The notes below the pieces were generated by a model. It was given only the letters and a program-made list of their open reading frames with translations, had not been told where the DNA came from and did no database searches. This document shows positions 19,275 to 28,950 of a stretch of DNA of 64,000 bases, one piece after another (positions within the stretch are counted from its first letter, which is position 1; every line of letters starts with the position of its first letter). Source of the DNA: Isoetes taiwanensis (Eukaryota; Streptophyta; Lycopodiopsida; Isoetales; Isoetaceae); contig JAJEKV010000001.1 of the NCBI GenBank assembly GCA_021234155.1, positions 23,485,189 through 23,549,188 on the forward strand, read 5' to 3'. The position numbers were made by a program, and so were the translations under genes.

Positions 19275-22200
19275 GCTATAGATAGGCTCACTGTTAGAAA
19301 CAACTACTGTAACCAACAAATGTTAATAAGAAGAGTTTACTTATATTAATGACAACTTTACACAAATGGAAGGCCAAGACTGGGATTTGATAAATGTATA
19401 TGCTCATAATAGACCTCGTCAGTGTGGGCAACTCTGGGAGTAAAGTTCTTCAGCTTGGGCGGAATGTTGCATGGTTGCTCGTTGGCGACTTTAATATGGT
19501 CAAGTTCGAAAGAGATAGAAGTAGTCGCGGCTCTGAAGTGGTGCAAGGATTCGAGCGAGAACAATGGCTACGCCTTTTACATGATGGTCAGCTTATAGAG
19601 ATTGATGGTGATCAGTACTTTACGTGGTGTAATGGTTGGACAGGAGCTGGCAAAGCTTATGCAAGGCATGATAGAGGATACTTTAATACTTGTGCAGCTG
19701 CTCGGCTAGCAGATTTTTGTCGCTAAAATCTTCTGGATAGCTCCGTGTCTGATCATAATCCACAACTCCTAACTAATGATGTGAGCTAATTGTCATCGAC
19801 CTACCAGGACCTACTTTAAGCTTAATTGCAAGTACTTGGAGGATGATGAGTTCAAACTTAGCTGTAGTCGGGCTTGGTCTCGGGCCTTCTCACCTCGCAG
19901 GGGCATGTCTGGGGTTGTCGCAGCGTTGTCTGCAGTGAAGTCATTTGCAAAAGAATATGGGAGAGTCAGAGCTGCTGAAGCTAGAGGACTATTGACTGCA
20001 TTGTACCAGGAATTAGAAGTACTCCGCGCTCGTGGCCATACTAGTGGTGTCAGAGAAAAGGAGTTATTATCTCAGATCAAGACTATGGAAACTGTAAAAG
20101 TTACTGAAGCCAAGGTGAAGGCAGGGTTGCAGTGGTTCAAGGACGGAGATAGATGTACCCGGTTCTTTTTTGCGGCTGCAAGAAGAAGGAAACTCGCCAC
20201 TTCTATACATTCTTTGGTGTTGCCAGATGTCCCTCTTATCTCCGAGCGCTCTTATCTCCGATCCGGTGAATCGTAAGCAGTATCTTCATCATCACTTTTC
20301 TTCATTCTTTGCACGACACCCATTGCCCTTTCAGAAGGACATGCAATTGGCCGTGTTGACTAAGGTGCGTCGCATTGTTTCTGAAGAGCAGAGGTTGCTT
20401 CTTGAGTCCAATATCGTGAAGAAGGACTTAAAAGCAGTTGTGGCTCTCTTGAAAAGGGACAAATGCCCTGGTCTTGATGGCTTTCCTATTGAATTCTTTC
20501 GGCGTCTTTGGGGCTGGTTGGAGGATGACATATATGATGCCTTCTGTGAGTTTCAGAGATTTAGGAGCCTTGATAAGATTTTGAATACAGGTTGTATCTC
20601 TCTCATTCCAAAGAGCAAGGAACCCAAGACTATTTCTGACTGGCGACTTATTACAATGCTTTCCTCTGTGTACAAGATCTTTGCTAAGACATTGGCAGAA
20701 AGAGTCCGAGACATCTTGGCTGACGCTATCTCGTCAACACAATCTGGGTTTCTCCCTCGTCGTTGTATTCTCAACAACGTGGCTGCTGCATATGAAGGAA
20801 TATATTAGGCCCGGTTACAGGGTCATAGCGCAGTGTATCTTAAGCTTGATTTTGCTAAAGCTTACGATAGTGTTGATTGGGGTTTCTTGGAGAAGTGTCT
20901 TCTTGCACTTGGGTTTGGGGAATCATTCACAAGGAATGTCATGAAACTCCATACATCAGCCAGATCTACTGTCCTTTTCCAGGGCGAGCCATCTGATATT
21001 TTTGTAGTGGATAGAGGAATTCGGCAAGGTTGTCCCTTAGCACCCTTGCTTTTCGCAATTGTGGCAGAGGTATTATCCCAGCTCTTCTCCGTGGCTACCC
21101 AAGATGGCATTATTCAAGGCCTTCCAATGGACGATGGTTCTCAAGAGGTATGTAACCAATATGCCAATGACACTTTTTTGTTCCTAATTGCCGAGGCTGA
21201 GAATCTTCGTAATGCTAAGCGATTATTAGACACATTCTCCTTAGCCTCAGGAGTTCTTGTAGGGTGGCAAAAAGGTACAGCTTTATGGACGTTGGGCAGT
21301 CCCATCCCTCCCTGTATTTTGGACTATCCATGGAAGATTCTTCTGCATGGCAATACCACAAAGTTGCTTGGTATCCCAGTTGGGATTCACGTCTCTGCTT
21401 CAGATGCTTGGGATGAAATCATTAGTGGGTTGCAAAAGCACTTGTTTTGGTGGAATACAACTAAACTGTCCATGACCGGTAGAATCATTGTGGCTAAATG
21501 TGTTCTTCGTAATACTCATGTCTACATGGCGTCTGCTCTATTAGCGTCGCAGTGTAAGATGGAGGAGATTGTGCGTATCGTCAAAAATTTTATTTGGGGT
21601 GGAAATGAGTTAGGAGCAGTGGTCAAGGTAGCTTGGCCTAAATGCATTAGGCCTAAGGCAGGAGGTGGTCTTGGTATGTTGGATTTTCACCTCCAAAGCA
21701 AGGTGATGATATCAAAGTTTATTTGGAGGATTTTCATTGGTAAGGATGATTCTCCTGGCCTGAGGTTGTTGGTGCAGTCGATTCAGCATTGTCTCCCATT
21801 TCATAAGGCCGCCATTAAGCCCCTCCTTCCTTGGGCTTTGCTTTATCATATGCATCCGTATCCTAATGCTTCTCCCTTTCTAAAGGGATTGCTTGCTGCT
21901 TGGGACACTGCCAGGTCTCTTTTCCATATCAATCCTGAGGCATATTTTCAGTTGTCCACTCCATGCTGGTGGATTCCTTTGCAGGACACTCCAGAGAATG
22001 TGCCTCTAAGTGTGGTTGTTCATCCAAAGACACAACGACGATGGATAGCAGCTGGTATAAGCACTATTGTAGCTTGGTATGAGTCTGGTCATCTCATGTC
22101 ATGGAAAGCATTTAGAACAAAGTTCTTGTTGTACAGATGGGACAGAGTAATCTGGAATCATATTACTGCATTGTTGCCACAGGATTCTGGTCCACAGATT

Positions 22201-22285
22201 GAGGTAGTCGTATGGGGTTGAATCATATTACTGCATTGTTGCCACAGGATTCTGGTCCACAGATTGAGGTAGTCGTATGGGGTTG
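19275..22285 (+). mobile_element. 5'-truncated L1-type LINE (endonuclease tail, RT, C-terminal region)
   Basis: Starts inside the endonuclease: DLINVYAHNRPRQCGQLWE and, after a frame change near 19440, VAWLLVGDFNMVKFERDRSS. A linker runs at 19836-20276, then RT: …LKRDKCPGLDGFPIEFFRRLW…, SLIPKSKEPK, LITMLSSVYKIFAKTLAERV, SGFLPRRCILNN. A TAG at 20806-20808 interrupts the frame, which then continues with LKLDFAKAYDSVDWGFLEKCL, RGIRQGCPLAPLLFAIVAEV, and NQYANDTFLFL, where the usual second aspartate pair is Asn-Asp. After RT the frame remains open for about 300 codons of the usual plant L1 C-terminal region. It ends in a 65-bp tandem duplication. The lesions and active-site change mean it cannot move by itself. 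It differs in family from the LINE on its left. Confidence 0.85.
22156..22285. repeat. perfect 65-bp tandem duplication at the LINE 3' end
   Basis: Two identical copies (22156-22220 and 22221-22285) of a unit from 'aatcatattactgcattgtt' to 'cgtatggggttg'. The junction creates the TGA that ends the LINE reading frame. Perfect identity indicates a recent event, later than the decay of the LINE. Confidence 0.92.
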
Positions 22286-23044
22286 CCATCAGCAAAATTA
22301 AAATGCTTCCCACAACGAAAACCTAACTTTTTTGACCTAATAGCCCAACAAGATTCATGAAACCATGTCCAAACAAACCAACATATGCAACAAACTGAAA
22401 ACAAAAAAACATGTATAAGAACAAGGACCGACCGTACATAACAAATACAAAAAGCATCTAGGCTATGCTGTTCTGGACCTCGAAAGCATGACAACGAACC
22501 CTAGACTCAAAATGCCTCAAAAACCAACAAAGCCTTATAAGGCTAAACCAAACAAGACAATCTAAGGGATACTTAAAGCATCTAGGCTATGCTTTTAATC
22601 TAGGAGCATAATACCCAAGATCTTAGAGAATAGAATAGAATAGAGTTCAACCATATCTAACTTAAAGAACAAACTGAAAACAAGAACTTCTTTCCAATAA
22701 AAACAAGATGACATGTTTAAAACATGCAATTAAGGGACACGCACCCCAATCTATGAAGATCCAGCAGAAACAGGGATTGACGGAGCAAGACCCCATGCCA
22801 ACATACCAACCCTATGAGCATAAGATAAGAACAGCAACCAAAAAGCACTATGCTATAAAAGACGCACCTCGCAGCTACCAACTACAAACCTAACAAACAA
22901 GCCTAAGCAAAATATCTTAACATGACCTACGCAAGCACCAGACATCCAAGGAATTGATGGTGTAAGACTCAAGACTGACCATAGAGGCGAAGTTGCATCT
23001 TCAACAAAAAGTTTCCAAGGCATCGAAGGTTAGAACAATTCAAA
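22286..23044. other. no gene seen
   Basis: A-rich sequence between the LINE and the chromovirus fragment, with words repeated such as 'agcatctaggctatgct' (near 22455 and 22578). It may belong to an untranslated or decayed part of the Ty3 element. No domain is visible. Confidence 0.4.
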
Positions 23045-23905
23045 GACGATTCCAAGGTTTTGCATGCCAAGGGAGATTATCTCCGACAGGGATCCGAAGT
23101 TCATGAGTGCCTTTTGGCAAGACCTCTTTGCGACGATTCAGACCAAGCTATCCATGAGCACGGCGTATCATCCTCAGACGGATGGCCAAACGGAGCGGAC
23201 CAACAGGATTTTGGAGGACATGCTACGAAACTATGTCTGGAATAAGCAAAGTATATGGGAAGAATTCATTCACTTGGTGGAGTTTGCATACAATAGCACC
23301 AAGCAGGAATCGTCCCAAATGTCGCCATTTATGATCAATTATGGCTATCAGTGCCTAACTCCAGACACTTGGCACAACCCCGTGTCAAAAGTAGAAGTTT
23401 CGCGGCCAGATGTTGGCCGATATCAAAGCTTCGTGGAAGAAGTTCGAGGTTATCTCTAGCTAGCAGAAGAAAGTCGTCGAAGAGCATCGTGACAAGCATC
23501 GTCTGATCGAGAGTTCAAAGTTGGAGACGATGTATGGCTCAAGATAAAGGTGAAGCAGGCGAAGCTCAGGATTGGCAATTGCAAGAAGCTTGCTCCAAGG
23601 TGGGCTGGACCCTTCAGAATAATCAAGAGAGTAGGTAATCAATCCTACAAGTTGGACTTGCCAGCACACCTAAAGATTCATAAGGTCTTCCATGTGAGTT
23701 TGTTGAAGAAGCATACTCCAAATCCAGACGAAGTCTTGGACACTCCAACGTTGTTGGAAATGACGGAGGAGCAGCTGGAAATAGTTCCAGAAATGATTCT
23801 TGATAAAGCTTTCAAGAAGACAAGGAGGTCGGAATTCCTCCAATACTTGGTCAAATGGAAGCACTTGCGGTTCAAAGACATTATCAACATTAAAAATGAA
23901 AAATA
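23045..23905 (+). mobile_element. Ty3/Gypsy chromovirus remnant: integrase C-half plus chromodomain
   Basis: The frame from about 23064 gives REIISDRDPKF (second catalytic Asp of the integrase core) and AYHPQTDGQTERTNR (ending in the catalytic Glu), then WEEFIHLVEFAYNST. A stop at 23457 and a frame change follow. From 23550 the integrase C-terminal domain reads KLAPRWAGPFRIIKRVGNQSYKLDLP and HKVFHVSLLKKH, and the chromodomain begins at ILDKAFKKTRRSEFLQYLVKWKHL (about 23795-23870). The chromodomain is cut short soon after LVKWK. No LTR, protease or RT was found around it, so it is an isolated 3' piece. Confidence 0.9.
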
Positions 23906-26062
23906 AAAAACATTTCTCATCCATGAATTGATTCCCACGAGACTCTAACTTACATCTCCACATCAACAAACCAATGGACCAACCAATACATCCACACAAT
24001 AAAATATTAATTTTATAAGGTAAATCATTATCTTATAGTGATTATTTGTACAAAAATCCATCAAAAAAGTAAAACTTATATACAAATGCAGCCACCGCCC
24101 ATGGATCCAACCTGCTCAAAACGGTGACCCACTCACCCGAAGCAACTTGAAAATCCTAGAGAATACGAAATCCATTGCCGCTCCCAAAGAATCGAGGTAG
24201 AAGGCCTAAAATCTAATCCAAATTTGTCCACCAGCTGACAGCAAAGAACATGATACCCCAACTCCAAAATCCATAAGCAATCATCAACTTCTCAAAATTA
24301 GTAATGAAAGGGAGGAACAAACAAAGAAAATTGTGAAACACGGTGCAAACCTCAAAAGACAAACTGACCAGGGAAGTCGTCCATAGCCATCCATCTTCAA
24401 AACGACATGACAAGCATATCCGGTCCCAACACCAGCTACTCAATTTTCAGGCCGCATATAAACGCAAGCAATCAAAGCTGGGTCTCGATTCATATGGCAA
24501 AAGCTGGAGATCATGCCAGAACCGGCTAGATATGCTGATGTTGGACTTCCAACTCCAGCCCATTCGAACCCAGCAAACCACCAAACGAGGAAGCGATTTA
24601 GGATTTGGGAAAAATTTGCTTAACAAAGGCTATGAATCCGATAGCAGTAAAGATTGCAAACCGTGCTAGAAAGGCTTGTACATTGATGTAGAATTAAGAG
24701 GGAGATGATCTAGTAGTAAGTAGAAACTAAAGAAATTGCATAGAGAAGAAGGAGAAATCTAGCTAAAGAGAATGGCTGACATAGGAAAACTCCATACAAC
24801 AACAAGATTCAGCTCAGAGGAAATGCCCATGAGGAATGCAGAAAGACACAAGACTTTTATGGGAGAAAGGGCCAAAGAAAGCCGGCGATATAGCAGGCTT
24901 GTGCAAAAGAAAGCCTGGGTCCGAAAGGAGAGCTGTCGTCCCTTTTATAGCGCATAAATAAGGGTATCATATTCAAGCTCCAATGGTCATAGGAAATATC
25001 GACGTAATAATGATTTTGTTTTCAAACATGGTAGATGAAGAGGTAAGCATTTGACATCATGCGATTTATTTGTTATATCATAGGACATCACTCTCCATGC
25101 TACTTCTGTTGCTGATAAATAACGTGCTCTTAAGTAGTCTTGTATTTCATCTCTACGAAGTTGCCTAGGTGGTTAGTCCGATGGTGCATGCCCTGCTAGT
25201 TGGCTCCTGGTATTTTGTTCTCGATCTTTAGCATTTGATGAAGGTTCTATGGTCTCATTTGGTTGATTGCTTAATGAAGATAGTATAGAAATTGAAGATC
25301 TTTCTTGGATTACTCAAAAACTGGCATTGTCGAACCCTTTGTACATGTAACCATAAAGGTAAGAGAAAACATGTACAGTGGATGCAATGTCTACTATGAT
25401 GTGGCAATCTAAAGAGCAATAAAGCATTGTATAGAACCACCCATACATCGTCTATACTGCACGTAACCCTTTGAATCAAGATACGTTGTTGGGTTGACAT
25501 GTTTTGGATATTCATAACAACATGGGGCTCCGTTTGGAGAGCATCTGTGTGTATGTTTATGTATCATGAACGTTTGCTTGTCCTTGAAGGACGGAGCAAA
25601 CTCCACCCTTTATGTCCCAATACCTTGGTCATTCATCAACCATATATAGTGGTACTGGATTTGGCGCTTTCCTGCTCGGGCATGTCCCATTGGACAATGG
25701 GGTTGAGCCTCGCACGACATAAAGAATAGTACGTGTGTAAAAACAAATGAGGTGGTGAGGGATTCGACATGCAAAGCACATCAATCATGATAGCTTCACG
25801 AATTAAAAATGCTATTGTGTACTCTTTCTCATAACTTTCAATTACAAATTACATGAAAAGTGTATCTAGTCAACGAGACATGATGCTTCAAAACTCGACG
25901 AGCAAAATACCTAAAAATGGCTCCTTCTGCCTCTTTTTAAAAACCCCATAGAAATCTATTTTCTTTTTACTTTTATTATAAACTTTGTATAAATCTGGCA
26001 TATGGCATGTATGCTTTTTAATACTTCTATATAATGCCCAATACAGCCAAGGTAGAGGACCT
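23906..26062. other. no gene identified
   Basis: Two kilobases of AT-rich DNA. Open frames at 24343-24669 and 24772-24957 have Lys/Ser/Arg-rich translations without any recognised motif or good codon bias. I do not call them genes. Nothing else was recognised. Confidence 0.4.
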
Positions 26063-26071
26063 CTTCTTCAT
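26063..26071. repeat. left 9-bp target site duplication (CTTCTTCAT)
   Basis: CTTCTTCAT directly precedes the left terminal inverted repeat of the Mutator-like element and is repeated exactly after its right end at 28374-28382. Confidence 0.92.
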
Positions 26072-26336
26072 GGGTGAAAATATTTTTACCCCGGTTATTG
26101 TGATTCCATCGCAAGATATTCCCTCCCGCAGAATCACTAACCCTGGAACGGGATCCATTCTGGAGGTCCCATTTTCCGTACCTGACAGCCTGAGAGATAC
26201 TTCCAGAAGGAATCACAACGGAGAGATACTTCCAGAAGGAATCACTGTTCAAAATATACTTCCAGACGGAATCACCGTCCAAAATATCCTATGCCGTAGA
26301 ATATCCAATAAAATTTCAAATTTTCTACCTACCTAT

Positions 26337-26404
26337 TGTTGCGTCCCTGTTCTTCTGAGAGGATTGCTAGTGTTGCGTCCCTGTTCTTCTGAGAGGATTG
26401 CTAG
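26337..26404. repeat. 34-bp perfect tandem duplication inside the MULE
   Basis: Two identical copies starting 'tgttgcgtccctgttcttct' at 26337 and 26371. A second small minisatellite, about three copies of 'gaccagggttttcatg', follows at about 26515-26576. Confidence 0.9.
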
Positions 26405-26889
26405 AGCTTCAGTGCGGCATCTCGTTCTTCAATGGCGACCGGAGTTTCAAAAATGAAGCCGTCAAGCTTGCCTTCCATTCTCTCTTTGCATCCTTTGCCG
26501 CCTTTCAGTTTTGGCCGACAAGGGTTTTCATGGCTTTTGCCGACCAGGGTTTTCATGACCAGGGTTTTCATGGTTCCGTCCGGCATAGGGTAAGGGATCC
26601 GGGGCTGCTTCACCTTATTATTTTCTTTTACAGATCCGGCAGCATGGCTAGGCTATGGCAAAAAACAGGGGGTCGCTGGAACTGGTCGCCTTTTTATTCC
26701 CTTTTTCAGTCCGGTAGTTACCTGCCATCACCATAGCCCCATCGCTGCTTTCTCTGGCCCTTTCCTAAACCTCGAATCCAGTTCTTGCATGTTTTCTTCT
26801 TATCCATCCTTGAAATTGTGATCTGGAATGCTGCTTTTCTGGGTTTTTTGTTGCGGAAGTGGGTGATTAATTAATCCAAGTTTTGGGAC

Positions 26890-27121
26890 GCGTGGATATG
26901 GAGAAGCACGGAGGTCCTGACTATGGCGGTTCCGTTGAGGAGGATTCTTTCACATTCTAGACAACGGTTTCGGACCAAAACGAGGTGAAGGATCTGTACA
27001 TCGACATGGATATAGCATTGCCTTCTGCTTGGGAGGATATGAAAAAGAAAAAAAAAGAAAAAGAAAGGGCTTGGAAGCCCGGCATCGTCTTCTTCTTCGA
27101 GCTCTGCAGATTTTGAGTTTA
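26890..27121 (+). pseudogene. possible captured coding fragment inside the MULE
   Basis: From an ATG at 26898 the frame reads MEKHGGPDYGGSVEEDSFTF, a TAG, then TTVSDQNEVKDLYIDMDIALPSAWED and a Lys-rich run from an A-rich tract. The segment around DLYIDMDIALPSAWE resembles the start of plant WW-like 'LPxxWE' domains, but only loosely. It is too short to name. It may be host sequence carried by the transposon. Confidence 0.3.
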
Positions 27122-27817
27122 GCAAAGCTTTTTGGGCGCCGGAATCAGGCTAAGAAGCAACTGCAGATGAGTTATTTTACAACGGCCAGATGAATTATTT
27201 TGCAAATCGCTGGACTGCAACCGAACAGGGCCGCCTCACAAAATGACGAAATTCGTGGCTATGTCAGAAGTTAAAAATGTCTAAGAACTGGCATAAAATA
27301 CTTCCATTTTTTTTGTGCAACGGAGCTCAAATTGAGTCATGTTTTTGACCAGGATCAGCTGGAATAATGGGCTGTTCTTTTACTCTGTTTTCATTCATCC
27401 TCTTGATTGAGAAGCAGAATGTCAAGCCCGCGGATTATTTGCAGTTTGCCGTTTTTTTAAGATGGGTACTAATATTAGTTCGATTATTCTATATTCTATC
27501 AGAACACTGGCATGGCATGAAGGTTCGAACTAAGGCTATGGTACTGCTGACCTTGAGAATCCGAACACCTATTCCACTCTGTTGTGCCCCATCATCCTCA
27601 AGACAGAATAAAGAAATTTCTCTTCTGTTTTATGGGCTATGATCCTTGTTTTTTGTTTTTGCTTTAAAGCGGCCATGGCATTGCCAATATTGGCAAGGGG
27701 TTCAAATCCCCATCCATAAAAATTCTAGGCAGTGCATAGAATAATAATGGACAGGCACACAAAAAATGGAGTAGCACAAGTTTATAATTTCTTCCGATTC
27801 AATCCACCTTGCTTGCT

Positions 27818-28200
27818 TTTGCAAGCAAATGTAGCAAGCAAATGTAAGTTATACTTGCAAATGTAGCAAGCAAATATAAGTTATACTTTGAGAATCTGCC
27901 GCTCATTTGCATTCGTGGTGATTCCATCTCGAAGAATCTTACATTTGTGATTCCACCGGGCAGAATCGCATGGTTGTGATTCCATCTGGCGGAATAGCAA
28001 TGTTGTGATTCTGTCTGGCGGGATACGTAAGTGGTGATTCCATCTCACGGAATCAGACGTTCGTGATTCCATCTGGCGGAATAGCATGGTTGTGATTCCG
28101 TCTGGCGGAATAACAAGGTCGTTCGTGATTCCTTCCGGAGGAATACATTTGCGGGGTGATTCCGTCTGGTGGAATAACTCGGGGGAGATTCCATCGCAAG
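27818..28200. repeat. subterminal repeat array of the MULE (right side)
   Basis: About nine copies of a roughly 30-bp unit built on 'gtgattccatctggcggaat' run from about 27915 to 28180, each imperfectly palindromic (gattcc…ggaat). Related words in inverse orientation ('cttccagaaggaatcac') occur at the left end, 26205-26290. Just inside, a tandem 'gcaagcaaatgtaagttata' repeat lies at 27818-27890. Confidence 0.75.
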
Positions 28201-28373
28201 GGAGAATTATGGGTGTGATACCACCGGAAGGTATATATCGCCTGAAAGCGACCCTGTCAGGTACGGAAAACGGGGCCTCTGGTACGGATAACGGGGTCGC
28301 GAGCCTGGTGATTCTGCGGGAGGGAATATCTTGCGATGGAATCACAATAACCAGGGTTAAAATATTTTCACCC

Positions 28374-28382
28374 CTTCTTCAT
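28374..28382. repeat. right 9-bp target site duplication (CTTCTTCAT)
   Basis: Exact copy of the 9 bases preceding the left end of the Mutator-like element. Confidence 0.92.
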
Positions 28383-28429
28383 AATTTCAAATCATGTAAC
28401 AGTCTATGTATCTCTCACAATAGATCATA

Positions 28430-28950
28430 GCATTGTTGAGACGCATTAGGTTGACGTATCTCTCGGAGGTAAACTGAGATTAAAACAAACCTAGACTTCC
28501 AAACCTAGATCTTTCCATAGCTAGGTATATGCATTGCAATAAGTTGAAATACAATGTATCTCGAAGAACAAACTTTATTCCAAGAGCATTCATGTTCTTC
28601 TCAAGGTTTGAGTCCTAGAATTATAAATAGAAAAAATGAAAAAGATGTTTTTGTCTGCTGAAGGAGGATCGAGAGGCAGGAACATCAAAGAATAACCTGA
28701 TTCCAAACCCAAACATGGACTGATTAGAGTTAGATCATCAGCTTGGAAAGACGTTCATCTCTGGTCTTATTTCTTAAACCTTGAAGTAAGGCTCAAGAGG
28801 CTGGAACAGAAGCAACATCTTTGATTTTTCACGGGAACATCAATGGAATCACCTGATTTGAAACCTAACCATGGCTTGATGGGAGCTGGACTGCTAGGTC
28901 ATCAGCTTTGAAATTTATCCAAAGCTTTGATCATGGATTGACCTCTTCAG
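28430..28950 (+). promoter_or_regulatory. upstream region of the PPR gene with an imperfect direct repeat
   Basis: Two loosely similar blocks (about 28655-28770 and 28790-28920) share 'cctgatt…aaacc…atgg…tgat…gag' and 'catcagctt' in the same order, suggesting an old duplication. A pyrimidine-rich 'cctcttcag' directly before the ATG at 28951 could be a splice acceptor of a 5'-UTR intron, but nothing proves it. Confidence 0.35.

Larger units (their letters stand above)
26072..28373. mobile_element. non-autonomous Mutator-like element (MULE) with long TIRs
   Basis: The left end GGGTGAAAATATTTTTACCC and the inverted right end GGGTGAAAATATTTTAACCC match for about 66 bp with few differences. Both contain 'gattccatcgcaagatattc', and patchy similarity extends further (…ttttccgtacctgacag). 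Flanks are the perfect 9-bp duplication CTTCTTCAT, the hallmark of Mutator-superfamily insertion. Inside each end are arrays of GTGATTCC…GGAATCAC words. No transposase is present. The 1.5-kb centre includes a possible captured coding piece at 26890-27120. Element length is 2302 bp. Confidence 0.9.

Noticed and set aside
24343-24957. Two basic frames of 108 and 61 codons
   Set aside because: No motif, no splice context, no bias; not supported as genes.
27661-27720. tRNA gene suggested by 'ggggttcaaatcccc'
   Set aside because: Only a T-arm-like hairpin is present; no D-arm, anticodon arm or acceptor pairing could be built.
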